Shown one piece after another: positions 38,529 to 47,414 of a stretch of 64,000 nt of DNA. How positions within the stretch are numbered: the stretch's first letter is position 1; each line of letters opens with the position of its first letter. The position numbers and the translations under genes were made by a program. Under the pieces are notes generated by a model that saw nothing but the letters and a program-made list of their open reading frames with translations, searched no databases and was not told where the DNA came from. Origin of the DNA: Parvimonas sp. oral taxon 110 str. F0139 (lineage in GTDB: Bacteria; Bacillota; Clostridia; Tissierellales; Peptoniphilaceae); contig NZ_AFII01000002.1 in assembly GCF_000214475.1 (NCBI RefSeq), positions 372,001-436,000 on the forward strand, in the 5' to 3' direction.

Positions 38529-38966
38529 TTAATCTCCTATCAAGATAAGCTCCTCATTAAATTCAACCATATTTCCATTTTGTGCTTTAATTTCAAGCAC
38601 AGTTCCACTCTTATTGGACTTTATTTCATTCATAACTTTCATAGCTTCCAAAATACAAATAACATCGCCTTCATTTATCTTTTGTCCAACTTTTACATAA
38701 GGCGCCTCATTAACACTTGGTGCAGCATAAAAAGTTCCAACAAAAGGAGCTTTAATCCATTCACCATTAGTATCATCGGATTGTTTTTCTTCTATCACAG
38801 GTTTTATAGGATTACTTTTCTCTACAACATTTACAACTTCTTTAGTAACATATTCAACTTTATTATTTTTTAAATTAATCTTAAAATCTTTAAGTTCTAA
38901 AGTCATTTCATCTAAACCTGAATTTTTAAACAACTCAATAATACTATTTATCTTATCAATATCCAT
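38529..38966 (-). CDS. accB: Biotin carboxyl carrier protein
   Basis: A 145-residue carrier. The C-terminal biotinyl domain has EAMKVMNEI with Lys110 as the biotinylated residue (target of BirA) and the thumb-containing APFVGTFYAAP. The N-terminal half is a short helical segment and linker. A stem-loop lies between it and acpP. Confidence 0.95.
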   Translation of the reverse strand: MDIDKINSIIELFKNSGLDEMTLELKDFKINLKNNKVEYVTKEVVNVVEKSNPIKPVIEEKQSDDTNGEWIKAPFVGTFYAAPSVNEAPYVKVGQKINEGDVICILEAMKVMNEIKSNKSGTVLEIKAQNGNMVEFNEELILIGD

Positions 38967-38985
38967 AAATTTCTCCTAAAAATTT

Positions 38986-39010
38986 AGTAAGCTAATTTTT
39001 TTAGCTTACT
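38986..39010 (-). promoter_or_regulatory. Intergenic stem-loop between acpP and accB
   Basis: A perfect 10-bp stem (AGTAAGCTAA with TTAGCTTACT, 5-base loop) spans the acpP stop codon. On the minus strand it is followed by AAATTTTTAG rather than a full T tract. It may act as a weak terminator or RNA-end stabiliser that keeps ACP above AccB. Confidence 0.6.
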
Positions 39011-39236
39011 ACTTAGTTTTTGCTTCAATAATGTCTATTACATCTTGTACAGTTTGCAATTTCATTAATTCCTCATCTTCAATTTTTATATCGAATTCTG
39101 ACTCAATTTCCAATGCAAGTTCAATAGATGATAAAGAATCAATTCCTAAATCTTCATTCAATCTTGCAGTAGGAACTACCTCGCTTCCTTCAATATTTAA
39201 TGATTCAACTAAAATTTCTCTAACTTTTTCTAACAT
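39009..39236 (-). CDS. acpP: Acyl carrier protein
   Basis: A 75-residue acidic carrier. GIDSLSSIELALEIE carries Ser34, which takes the 4'-phosphopantetheine. First gene of the acc/fab operon, directly after a consensus promoter and three operator-like palindromes; AAGGAG precedes the ATG. Confidence 0.97.
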   Translation of the reverse strand: MLEKVREILVESLNIEGSEVVPTARLNEDLGIDSLSSIELALEIESEFDIKIEDEELMKLQTVQDVIDIIEAKTK

Positions 39237-39258
39237 AATTTTATCTCCTTTTTTATTT

Positions 39259-39301
39259 TGATTATCAAATATTTGACAGTCAAAGTTTTGACAGTCAAAT
39301 T
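39259..39301. promoter_or_regulatory. Three FabT-like boxes before acpP
   Basis: TTTGATTATCAAA (39259-39271), TTTGACAGTCAAA (39274-39286) and TTTGACAGTCAAA (39289-39301) are palindromes about a central base with exactly 15-bp period. The first equals the FabT box described in streptococci, as I recall it. They lie directly downstream of the -10 box, spanning the likely transcription start, so a bound repressor would block initiation or elongation. Confidence 0.8.
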
Positions 39302-39329
39302 ATATATTATTTATTTTATAATGTCAAGC
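39301..39329 (-). promoter_or_regulatory. Consensus promoter of the acc/fab operon
   Basis: TTGACA (39324-39329), a 17-bp spacer and TATAAT (39301-39306): a perfect sigma-A promoter, 65 bp before acpP. Confidence 0.9.
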
Positions 39330-39387
39330 ATTTTTATAAAAAATAAATTTTTATGAAAATTAATTTATAAAAACACATAACTGAGCA

Positions 39388-39438
39388 ATAAAAAACAACA
39401 CCCTTAAAATATGATAAAAAATCACTAAGAGTATTGTT
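39388..39438 (-). terminator. Terminator of bioY
   Basis: A 13-bp stem with G-T pairs (39426-39438 with 39394-39406) followed by TTTTTATT on the minus strand, 22 bases after the bioY stop. Confidence 0.75.
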
Positions 39439-39459
39439 TTTAAAAATCGTTAAAAAGTT

Positions 39460-39978
39460 CTATTTCTTTAATCTAAGTATTTTTCTATATCCAATGATTG
39501 CAACCACACAAGAAAGTATATCTCCCGGTAAAAAAACTAAAAATAAATTATAAAATAAATAACTAAATAAATATACTTTTCCATTAAGAACATATTGTAT
39601 AAATATAAAGTAAATCATTCCAAAAAAATAAATGATTAACATTCCAATTGCAGTACTTATATAAATATTTTTTTCCTTAAAGCTAGAAATAAAATAAGTT
39701 GCAAATATAAATGCTAACAAATATCCAAAAGTTGGACTAAAAATATAATTTATTCCACCACCATTCGCAAATATAGGAAATCCTACGAGTCCAATCATTA
39801 TATATACAATTACACTTAAAACAGCCAATCTTCGTTCTAGTACTAATGCTGATAAAACAACAAATAGAGTTTGTAATGTAATTGGAACAAGCAAAAATGG
39901 AATTTTTATAAATGCTCCAACTGCAATTAATGCACTGAACAAGGCTACTAAATTAAGCTCTTTTGTACTTATTTTCAT
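39460..39978 (-). CDS. bioY: BioY, biotin ECF transporter substrate-binding component
   Basis: A 172-residue membrane protein with five or six helices, the S component for biotin uptake. Family features: VPITLQTLFVVLSALVLERR (about 32-51) and GFPIFANGGGINYIFSPTFGYLLAF (glycine-rich loop, then SPTFGYLLAF). AAAGGAG lies 5 bases before ATG 39978. The energy-coupling EcfAAT genes are not in the window. No biotin synthesis genes are seen, so import by BioY, use by BirA and acceptance by AccB form a short local pathway. Confidence 0.92.
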   Translation of the reverse strand: MKISTKELNLVALFSALIAVGAFIKIPFLLVPITLQTLFVVLSALVLERRLAVLSVIVYIMIGLVGFPIFANGGGINYIFSPTFGYLLAFIFATYFISSFKEKNIYISTAIGMLIIYFFGMIYFIFIQYVLNGKVYLFSYLFYNLFLVFLPGDILSCVVAIIGYRKILRLKK

Positions 39979-40011
39979 TTTATCTCCTTTCATTATAATT
40001 TTTACATAAGA

Positions 40012-40040
40012 ATTAGACCATAAAAAAATATTTTTGTCAA
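40012..40040 (-). promoter_or_regulatory. Promoter of bioY
   Basis: TTGACA (40035-40040), 17-bp spacer, TCTAAT (40012-40017) on the minus strand. No BirA-type operator is seen. Confidence 0.75.
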
Positions 40041-40065
40041 GATTATAACTTATATTTAATTCTAA

Positions 40066-40104
40066 AAAACAAAAAGTAGTTAACCAATTTTCTTGACAAA
40101 CTAC
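40066..40104 (-). terminator. Terminator of the 40.1-kb lipoprotein gene
   Basis: GTAGTT (40099-40104 on the minus strand) pairs with AACTAC (40076-40081) across an 17-base loop, followed by TTTTTG and six T. Confidence 0.55.
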
Positions 40105-40143
40105 CTTTGAATTAATGCTTATACTTATAAAATCACTATTTTT

Positions 40144-40734
40144 TTATATATTTTTTATTGCCTCATTCCTTATCCTATCTTCAGTTTCAAATTCTTCTAA
40201 ATACTCATTTGCTTTTTCTAGTTTTAATCTCAACTCTCCTTTTTTCCCTGAAAGCGAAATTTTTCCATATTTTAATCCTGATATCATATACCATGAATCA
40301 GTTTCCGAACGTCTTAAAAATAACAAATATTCTGTATTCGTCTCCATTAATTCATAATTTAGGATATGGTATATCTTTCCAGTTTCTTCATCTATTCCAG
40401 CACTTTCGAAAATATCTATAATATCTCCTGCTTTAAAATCTCCCTTTATGACCTCTTGAATTTTAAATTTTGAGATTGTGTAAAAACCATTAACATTTCC
40501 CTTATCTTTTTGTATTATTGAAGGATTTTGCTTTACTTTTTTACCTAAAACAATTATTTCCGATTCCTTTTCAACATCATTCAAATTTCTATAAGAATCA
40601 ATCTTAGCTTCTACAATAATATGATTCCCATATTGATTTTTTCTAATATTACTCTCAGTTAATTTATTCTTTTCTTTACTACAAGAAGTCAGCAAAATGA
40701 AAGATAGAACTAAAATTTTAAATTTATTTTTCAT
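40144..40734 (-). CDS. Hypothetical lipoprotein
   Basis: A 196-residue secreted lipoprotein of unknown function. Signal peptide MKNKFKILVLSFILLTSC ends in the lipobox LTSC. The mature part contains an OB-like stretch (IIVLGKKVKQNPSI, FKIQEVIKGDFKAGDIIDIFESAG, NTEYLLFLRRS), a pattern seen in small secreted proteins of Firmicutes; I cannot name the family. The start at 40734 has GAGAGGA upstream; earlier in-frame codons would bury the signal peptide. Confidence 0.75.
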   Translation of the reverse strand: MKNKFKILVLSFILLTSCSKEKNKLTESNIRKNQYGNHIIVEAKIDSYRNLNDVEKESEIIVLGKKVKQNPSIIQKDKGNVNGFYTISKFKIQEVIKGDFKAGDIIDIFESAGIDEETGKIYHILNYELMETNTEYLLFLRRSETDSWYMISGLKYGKISLSGKKGELRLKLEKANEYLEEFETEDRIRNEAIKNI

Positions 40735-40755
40735 AATATCCTCTCTACTTTTTAT

Positions 40756-40793
40756 TTTAAAAAAACAACTAATGACAAAAACTATTAGTTGTT
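40756..40793 (-). terminator. Terminator of the 40.8-kb lipoprotein gene
   Basis: AACAACTAAT (minus, 40784-40793) pairs with ATTAGTTGTT (40764-40773) and is followed by a seven-T run. Confidence 0.85.
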
Positions 40794-40810
40794 TAATTAA
40801 TTTCACATAT

Positions 40811-41257
40811 TTATTTAGGGTCGCCCTTTTTATATTCCGTATTAGTTTCAACATCAACAATGGTTTTTTCGTCTTTTATCCAAAACTTCTTTTCAGGGAA
40901 AAAATTAGCTGTTAAATACTTTTTTCCATCTTCTTCAAAAATTTTCGGTTCTAAAAAGTTTCCATCATCCGTAAAATCACCACGAAGTTTTTTAACGGAC
41001 TCTTTTGAACATTTATCAAAGTCTATAGGTTTAGCCTTATAATACATACAAGGCACACCATAATATTCACCATTATCTAAAACAATTTGTGAATCATACG
41101 CATAATAATATCCACAAATTTTTTCAACCTCTTTACTTGCCTTTCTAACTACTTGCTTATTTGTATTATCGTCATTAACTTTAGAACTTTTAGAACAACC
41201 TGACAAAGCAATAAAAACAGGCAAAATCAAAACAAACTTCTTAAAAAATTTTTTCAT
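40811..41257 (-). CDS. Hypothetical lipoprotein
   Basis: A 148-residue lipoprotein. Signal peptide with lipobox LSGC (MKKFFKKFVLILPVFIALSGC) and a charged linker. The mature domain has two cysteines (KICGYYYAYDS, VPCMYYKAK) that could pair. Family not recognised. AAGGAGG precedes ATG 41257. It ends before its own terminator, so it is separate from the next lipoprotein gene. Confidence 0.75.
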   Translation of the reverse strand: MKKFFKKFVLILPVFIALSGCSKSSKVNDDNTNKQVVRKASKEVEKICGYYYAYDSQIVLDNGEYYGVPCMYYKAKPIDFDKCSKESVKKLRGDFTDDGNFLEPKIFEEDGKKYLTANFFPEKKFWIKDEKTIVDVETNTEYKKGDPK

Positions 41258-41358
41258 AATATCCTCCTTGAAATTTTTCAAAGTCTAACCTAAAATATGT
41301 ACATTATAGCATTTTCCAAAAATTCTAAAATAATTATTTATTATATTCACAGTTAAAT

Positions 41359-41943
41359 TTAAGGAATAATATCTCCTTTTTTTACCAAAGCAAAAATCCA
41401 TTCTTTTTTTATCTTCCAAATATTTGCTTGAACTCTGTAAATATCCCATTCATCAATATCGAATATTCTAGTCCAACTGTCTATAACTATTTGTCTTTCT
41501 TCGGGATAAAAATTCTTGTACTTTCCTTCAAAAAACTCAAAACCATTATCTATACCTTTATCTTTTAATCTTTTTTTATACTTTTTATCATCTTCTTCAT
41601 CTAATGGAATATAATGATGATTGAGTACATAATCCCATTTAACTCCGTCAAAGTAGATTACTTCTTCTTTAGGAACATCCAAAACATATAGAACTGAATT
41701 TTCAATTGGAGGCATACAATTTTTATTACTTACTCCACACCAAACCGGCATTTCAACTTCTTCTGGTTTTGGAACTCTTTTACTTGCCTCTTTTACAAAA
41801 TAATTATAACAATTTAAAATATAGTCAGAAATCACTCCAAAATTTTCTTTAACATAAGAAATTTTATTCGTAAAGTAACCTTTCTCTTCAATTTCTTTTA
41901 AAGATCTAATATCTTGTCTAGTATATAATCTTACAGTTTCCAT
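41359..41943 (-). CDS. DUF3841 domain protein
   Basis: A 194-residue cytoplasmic protein resembling DUF3841. METVRLYTRQD at the start, MPVWCGVSNKNCMPP near residue 65 and WTRIFDIDEWD near the end fit this family, whose function is unknown. No signal peptide or membrane segment. It stands alone between the lipoproteins and the Fe3+-type ABC operon. Confidence 0.8.
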   Translation of the reverse strand: METVRLYTRQDIRSLKEIEEKGYFTNKISYVKENFGVISDYILNCYNYFVKEASKRVPKPEEVEMPVWCGVSNKNCMPPIENSVLYVLDVPKEEVIYFDGVKWDYVLNHHYIPLDEEDDKKYKKRLKDKGIDNGFEFFEGKYKNFYPEERQIVIDSWTRIFDIDEWDIYRVQANIWKIKKEWIFALVKKGDIIP

Positions 41944-42018
41944 ATATTCACATCCCTTCTTATCTCTATAATTTATTATATTACATTAAACCGCAAAAAT
42001 CAAATTGAAAATAATACA

Positions 42019-42048
42019 CAAAAAAGCTATTGAAAAAATTCAATAGCT
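42019..42048 (-). terminator. Terminator of the Fe3+-type ABC operon
   Basis: AGCTATTGA (minus, 42040-42048) pairs with TCAATAGCT (42025-42033), followed by TTTTTTG. Confidence 0.9.
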
Positions 42049-42055
42049 TCTGTTC

Positions 42056-43126
42056 TTAAGTTATTATCTTTGTATAATCTTTTCCGTCATCATCAAATAC
42101 CATAAAATTTTTAATTCTCAATTTGATATTTGCATTTTCTTCATAAACTCCGTAAGTTTCAACATGGTCTATAACTCTGACTACATTGTCATTTCCCAAA
42201 TCTACTTTACAGTCATTTACATCTCCAAGATAGAATTGACTTACAAGCTTAGCATCAATTGTTCCATCTCTTTCATCAATTCTAAGAGCTTCCGGTCTTA
42301 TAGCAACTATAACATTTCCAGTCTTATCTCCGTCATAAGGTAATTTCTTTCCGGTATTTGCAAGTTCAACAAAGCCGTCTTTTGCAACTCCCTTGATGAA
42401 ATTAACACGACCAACAAAGTTTGCAACAAAAGGATTTACAGGATTTCTGTAAATTTCTTCTGGAGTTCCTATTTGTTGAACCACACCTTTATTAATCAAA
42501 ATAATCCTATCACTCATTGTCATAGCTTCTATTTGATCATGTGTTACATAAATAACTGTAATTTCAAGCCTTTTTTGTATTTCCTTTATTTCAAAACGCA
42601 TTTCTTCTCTTAGTTTCGCATCCAAGTTTGAAAGAGGCTCATCAAGCAAAAGCAATTTAGGTTTAGCAATCAAAGCACGTCCAAGTGCAACCCTTTGTTG
42701 TTGTCCACCTGAAAGTTCTGATGGAGCTCTGTCTTTATATTGAGATAAGTGAACTATTTCCAAAACTTTTTCAACTCTCTCTTTAATTTCTTCTTTTTTA
42801 ACTCCTGCTATTTTTAAAGGATAGGCAACATTGTCAAAAACATTCATATGAGGCCAAACTGCATATGATTGAAATACCATTCCTATTCCCCTTTTTTCAG
42901 GTGGAAGGAATGTTTTTCCGCCTGAAACAACTTTATCTCCTATTAATATTTCTCCACTTGTAGGTTTTTCAAATCCAGCTATAAGTCTCAACATTGTAGT
43001 TTTTCCACAACCTGAAGGCCCTAATAGAGTTATAAATTCACCATCTTTAAAAGTATCTGTAAAAGGTTTTAAAACTTCTACATTACCAAAAGACTTACTT
43101 AATTCTTTTATCGTAATTGTTGACAT
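42056..43126 (-). CDS. ABC transporter ATP-binding protein (Fe3+/spermidine type)
   Basis: A 356-residue ATPase of the FbpC/PotA class. Walker A GPSGCGKTT (about 36-44), Q-loop MVFQSYAVWPHM, signature LSGGQQQRVALGRAL, Walker B LLLLDEPLSNLD, H-loop VTHDQIEAMT, and a C-terminal TOBE-like domain. It powers the permease encoded 8 bp upstream. Substrate is inferred from the binding protein. Confidence 0.93.
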   Translation of the reverse strand: MSTITIKELSKSFGNVEVLKPFTDTFKDGEFITLLGPSGCGKTTMLRLIAGFEKPTSGEILIGDKVVSGGKTFLPPEKRGIGMVFQSYAVWPHMNVFDNVAYPLKIAGVKKEEIKERVEKVLEIVHLSQYKDRAPSELSGGQQQRVALGRALIAKPKLLLLDEPLSNLDAKLREEMRFEIKEIQKRLEITVIYVTHDQIEAMTMSDRIILINKGVVQQIGTPEEIYRNPVNPFVANFVGRVNFIKGVAKDGFVELANTGKKLPYDGDKTGNVIVAIRPEALRIDERDGTIDAKLVSQFYLGDVNDCKVDLGNDNVVRVIDHVETYGVYEENANIKLRIKNFMVFDDDGKDYTKIIT

Positions 43127-43134
43127 TTTTCCTC

Positions 43135-44820
43135 CTAAATTGAAAACTTACCTTTTGTAAGTTTATTTAAAATCCAGTTAACTACCAATACAAAAATCAA
43201 AATTGCAGTAGCAAGCACACTTGCTATTTGTTGACTATGATATGTTTGATAATTGTAAAGTTCAAAACCAATTGTCTTTGTATGAGATGAATACAAAATT
43301 GTACTCATAGTAAGTTCATAGAAACAAGGCATAAATATTAAGAATATACCTGCAACAATTGAAGGCATTATAAGTGGTGCTGTAACATCTTTAATCATCC
43401 TAAGCCAACCTGCTCCTGAAATTTGTGATGCCTCTTCTAAAGAAGGATGAACCTGACTCATTCCTGAAACAACAGTCCTCATTCCCATCAACATATACTT
43501 AATCATATATGCGATTATCATAATATAAATTGTATTATAAATATTTATTCCAAATTTTCCACTCATTGTCATTATTAGAGCCAGTGCTATTGCAATACTA
43601 GGAGTTCCTGAACCTACAGTTATCAAAAAGTCTGGAATTTTTCTTCCCTTTACTTTTGTTCTTTCAAGCAAATAAGCCATCATACAAGAGATTATTATTC
43701 CTAAAAATGCTGCTGCACAAGCTGCAATTAAACTGTTTATTGTAGAACTCAATATACTATCTCTTGTTAGCATTTGTTGCCAGAATCTAAATGAGATATT
43801 TCTTGCTGATAAAGGCTTACCCATATTGATAGTAACAGAAGTAAGAGCAACAGTTATAAATGGAACTATTACTACTACAAAAGAAAAAATTGAAACCAAT
43901 ATTGTAAGAGGTAATCTCCATTTCCCTAAATCAACTATTGTAGGTCTTGTTGACTTCCCACTCATAGTTATAAATTGTTTCTTTCCTAGTACAAATGTTG
44001 AAAAATACAAAACTAAATTTGCAATTATCATCAAAAATACTGCAAGAGTTGTAGCATCTATTATACCTTCTTCATTTCCTATATGAACAAACTCTATTAT
44101 TCTAGTTGTAACTGTATGAATTTGTCCTGGAGCTCCGATTATTGACGGAATACCATAACAAGAAGCGGCTGTTACAAAAACTAAAAGTCCTGCAGCGATT
44201 AAACTTGGTGTCATCATCGGAATTGTAACAGTAAATAAAGTCTTTAGAGGACTTGCTCCTGAAATTCTAGCAGCTTCTTCTAAAGAAGGATCCATTTTTT
44301 CCATTGCACGAGAAATTGTGATAAAAGCATAAGGATAATAAAAACAAGTAAGTACCCAAATCATTCCCCATACACTATAAATATTAAAGATTGGTTCACT
44401 TAATCCAAAAATCTTTTGAAGAAACATATTTAAAGTTCCAACTCTTGGATTTAAAAGTCTAAGCCAAGCCATTGCTCCTACATAAGGAGGAACCATATAT
44501 GTAATAACAAACATAGTTCTAAATATTTTTTTGCCATATAAATTAGTTCTTCCAACTAAAAAAGCAAGTGGAAAAGCGATTAACATTCCAAAGAATGTTG
44601 TTGCAACCGCAGTAACAATAGTATTTCTAATAGCTATAAAATTGGCATCATAACTATAAACTCTTTTAAATGCCTCAAAAGTAAAACTTCCATTAGGAAA
44701 TACGGATTTAACAAAGAGATATAAAAGTGGGAAAACTTCAAAAATAAGTAAAAGTGCAACAATAGAAAGCATTATTATCCACTTTATATCTAATCTAAAT
44801 TTTCTTTCTGTCTTTTGCAT
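43135..44820 (-). CDS. ABC transporter permease (FbpB-like, two-domain)
   Basis: A 561-residue permease with about 12 membrane helices, in two similar halves, each with an EAA loop (EEAARISGASPLKTLF and EEASQISGAGWLRMI). The fused two-domain form is typical of ferric iron and 2-aminoethylphosphonate importers. The start at 44820 has GGAAGG upstream; an upstream in-frame start (44880) would place the intergenic hairpin inside the gene. Confidence 0.92.
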   Translation of the reverse strand: MQKTERKFRLDIKWIIMLSIVALLLIFEVFPLLYLFVKSVFPNGSFTFEAFKRVYSYDANFIAIRNTIVTAVATTFFGMLIAFPLAFLVGRTNLYGKKIFRTMFVITYMVPPYVGAMAWLRLLNPRVGTLNMFLQKIFGLSEPIFNIYSVWGMIWVLTCFYYPYAFITISRAMEKMDPSLEEAARISGASPLKTLFTVTIPMMTPSLIAAGLLVFVTAASCYGIPSIIGAPGQIHTVTTRIIEFVHIGNEEGIIDATTLAVFLMIIANLVLYFSTFVLGKKQFITMSGKSTRPTIVDLGKWRLPLTILVSIFSFVVVIVPFITVALTSVTINMGKPLSARNISFRFWQQMLTRDSILSSTINSLIAACAAAFLGIIISCMMAYLLERTKVKGRKIPDFLITVGSGTPSIAIALALIMTMSGKFGINIYNTIYIMIIAYMIKYMLMGMRTVVSGMSQVHPSLEEASQISGAGWLRMIKDVTAPLIMPSIVAGIFLIFMPCFYELTMSTILYSSHTKTIGFELYNYQTYHSQQIASVLATAILIFVLVVNWILNKLTKGKFSI

Positions 44821-44840
44821 AAAATAACCTTCCATTAACA

Positions 44841-44860
44841 AGAGGGAGTTTCCTCCCTCT
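44841..44860 (-). promoter_or_regulatory. Intergenic hairpin in the Fe3+-type ABC operon
   Basis: A perfect 8-bp GC-rich stem AGAGGGAG/CTCCCTCT with a 4-base loop lies between the binding-protein and permease genes, with no T run after it. Such hairpins protect upstream mRNA so that binding protein is made in excess. Confidence 0.65.
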
Positions 44861-44912
44861 ATATTTTTATTGTAAAACAATAAGCTCCAATTTTTTATAT
44901 GGTTCTTATTTC

Positions 44913-45971
44913 TTATTTTTTACCAATTGTATCTGTAAACATCTTTCTTAGAGAATCTCTGTCTTTAACTAATTGTTCCCATTTAACATTTATACTATTT
45001 GCTGTAATTTCAGAAGTTTTAATTGCATCAAAAGGAACTTCAGGGAAGTCTTTTAATACAGAATGCATCCATCCCTTAACTATATATTTTTGACCTTCTT
45101 CTGATAAGAACCATTTTGAAATTGCTTCTGCAGCTTTTGTATTTTTATTTTCTGTTAATTTTTCATCTACAACCATAATTGGTGAAGGGACTACAATTGT
45201 TCCATCTTTAGGATATATAACTTCTAATGAAGAATTATCATCTTGTCTTTTCTTTAAAACAGATTCTTCAAGAATCATTAGTTCATCCATTTCGCCAGTT
45301 TCAAGTTTTGTCAAAGCAACACTACCTGCTTCAATAGCAACTTTTCTCTTAGCTAAATTAGCAAAATATTCGTCATTATATTTATCTTTTAATCCACTGA
45401 TAGCTGCAAGAGCTGTACCTGATTTTAAAGGATCTGACATTGAAATCTTTCCTGTAAGGCTTTCTTTTTCAGCAAATTCTTTAAAAGTTTGAGCTAAATC
45501 TTCTTTCTTTGTTTTTTCAGGATTATAAGCTAAAACCATATTAGAAATTCTAACTGGATACCAATATCCTTCTTTATCATATTCGAAAGCTAATTTATCT
45601 TTGTTTTCGATATCAAATTTATGTAATACATTTTTTTCTTTTAATTCATAAGCATAGGAAGGTTCTGCAACCATTATAATATCACAAGCAAGTTTTCCTG
45701 CTTCGATTTCCCCAGCAATTTTAGTTTGTAAAGTTCCAGTTCCACCTTGGAAAAACTCAATTTCACAGTTAGGAAATTTCTTTTTAAGTGCAGGTTTCAT
45801 ATTAGCAATTATATCTTCATACATTGAAGTATAAATTCTAACTTTTCCAGAAACTTCTTCATTCGCTTTCATATCTTTACTTGTATCATCTTTCTTATCA
45901 GAGCCTCCACCACAAGCAGTTGCACCAATCATTAATGCTGACAACATAAGTGCCAAAAATTTCTTTTTCAT
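44913..45971 (-). CDS. ABC transporter substrate-binding lipoprotein (Fe3+/AEP type)
   Basis: A 352-residue lipoprotein with lipobox ATAC (ALMIGATACGGG) and a type 2 periplasmic-binding fold (VRIYTSMYEDIIANMKPALKKKFP, MVAEPSYAYELKEKNVL, MSDPLKSGTALAA). It belongs to the class with iron-binding FbpA/FutA and phosphonate binders. The ligand cannot be settled without structure: the FbpA double-Tyr motif is not clear. ATG 45971 follows AGGAGG. First gene of a three-gene operon. Confidence 0.9.
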   Translation of the reverse strand: MKKKFLALMLSALMIGATACGGGSDKKDDTSKDMKANEEVSGKVRIYTSMYEDIIANMKPALKKKFPNCEIEFFQGGTGTLQTKIAGEIEAGKLACDIIMVAEPSYAYELKEKNVLHKFDIENKDKLAFEYDKEGYWYPVRISNMVLAYNPEKTKKEDLAQTFKEFAEKESLTGKISMSDPLKSGTALAAISGLKDKYNDEYFANLAKRKVAIEAGSVALTKLETGEMDELMILEESVLKKRQDDNSSLEVIYPKDGTIVVPSPIMVVDEKLTENKNTKAAEAISKWFLSEEGQKYIVKGWMHSVLKDFPEVPFDAIKTSEITANSINVKWEQLVKDRDSLRKMFTDTIGKK

Positions 45972-46183
45972 AAATCCTCCTAAATAGAAATAATATCTTT
46001 TTCGAGTACACACTCCAGAACTAATTATATTCAAAATTCTAAAAAAATCTACAATTTTTTTGGTGATTTTCTAAATAATTTAAAATTTTTCTAAAAAATT
46101 AAAGGACTATTTTGTCCCTATAAAAAATATTATCCCTATTTATTAGTTCTTATCTAAATTATACAAAAAGTAAATTTACACTA

Positions 46184-46220
46184 AAAAGAGAGATATTTTA
46201 TGAAAAATTGTCTCTCTTTT
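46184..46220 (-). terminator. Terminator of the Mn/Zn-type ABC operon
   Basis: AAAAGAGAGA (minus, 46211-46220) pairs with TCTCTCTTTT (46184-46193) and ends in TTTTT. It lies in the 332-bp gap 45972-46304. The rest of the gap is AT-rich, with no clear promoter for the binding-protein gene found. Confidence 0.7.
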
Positions 46221-46304
46221 AAAAAAATATTAAATTTTTGAAATAATCACTTTGCAAATTTAAATAAAGATAAATAATAATCAAAAAATTAATTTACCTA
46301 TATT

Positions 46305-47414
46305 CTACTTCATCCACTCATTAAATTTATTCAAAGTTTTCTCTCTACCAATGTCAGTAACTTTAATAATATCATTTTCTATATATGCAAATTTTTTATT
46401 CAATAAATTCTTTAAAACTCTTTCAAATTTATTCTTTGCATAACATAGATGCTCATTTATTTTTACAACATTACATTCAATATCAGCTCTTTGAGTATTT
46501 TCGTGGTTTATTATATGAAGCATCATTGTAACCTCTGCAAATTCAGCTCTTTTTCTGTTTTCATTTAATATTTTTTTGATAATTCCGTTTCTCGGTTCAA
46601 ATATAAATACTAATAAAAATATCAATCCGTTAACTATGGCTATTGTTCCTGCAATAGAAAGGTCATAAATATATGCCATATAAAATCCTATTACACTACT
46701 TAAAACTCCCGTGAAAACACTTAGAAATATCATTTTCTTCAAATCATGTGTTAATAGATATGCCGTTGCAGACGGAACAACCATATATGAAATTACAAGT
46801 ATTGAACCTACCGCATTAAATGCTCCTACAGTTGTTATAGAAACTAAACTCATCAAAGCGTAATAAATAACAGCCGGTGCAAATCCGGAAATCAAACTTA
46901 AATTTTTGTCGAATGTAGAAATTTTTAATTCTTTAAAAAACACCCAAATAAAAATCAAATCAATTAAAAATATTACTGCCATTACAAAAATAACCTTTGA
47001 CATTTCATAACCGAAAAACTCGATTCTCGGAATTATTGAAAATGCAACTTCTCCAACTAAAACGGAGTCAATACAGAGATGCACTCCTCTTAAAAATTTT
47101 GAAATCAATATTATAGCAATACTGAACAAAAATGGAAATACAAGCCCTATTGACGCATCTTCATGCAAAGTTGTCTTTTGATTTATAAGCTCCGTCAAAA
47201 ATACAGTAAGTATTCCAACCAGTCCGGCACCGACAATCAGCAAAGGACTTGTCAAATCTTTTGTAATGAAAAAAGCAATTACGATTCCAAGTAAAATTGT
47301 ATGAGTTATAGAATCTATCATCATAGACATTTTTCTAAGAATTAAAAATGGTCCCAATAGTGAACAAGCAGCTGAAACTAAACTTACAGCTATTAAAATT
47401 TCTAATTGTCTCAT
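46305..47414 (-). CDS. Mn/Zn/Fe-type ABC permease with C-terminal winged-helix-like domain
   Basis: A 369-residue permease of the TroD/MntD family with eight or nine helices (about 5-270, including SMMIDSITHTILLGI and GAFNAVGSILVISYMVVPSATAYLL). A hydrophilic tail of about 85 residues follows (EVTMMLHIINHENTQRADIE, LLNKKFAYIENDIIKVTDIG), with the look of a DtxR-like winged helix. Similar fusions are known in some Firmicutes metal permeases. It overlaps the next permease gene by 4 bp. Confidence 0.9.
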   Translation of the reverse strand: MRQLEILIAVSLVSAACSLLGPFLILRKMSMMIDSITHTILLGIVIAFFITKDLTSPLLIVGAGLVGILTVFLTELINQKTTLHEDASIGLVFPFLFSIAIILISKFLRGVHLCIDSVLVGEVAFSIIPRIEFFGYEMSKVIFVMAVIFLIDLIFIWVFFKELKISTFDKNLSLISGFAPAVIYYALMSLVSITTVGAFNAVGSILVISYMVVPSATAYLLTHDLKKMIFLSVFTGVLSSVIGFYMAYIYDLSIAGTIAIVNGLIFLLVFIFEPRNGIIKKILNENRKRAEFAEVTMMLHIINHENTQRADIECNVVKINEHLCYAKNKFERVLKNLLNKKFAYIENDIIKVTDIGREKTLNKFNEWMK

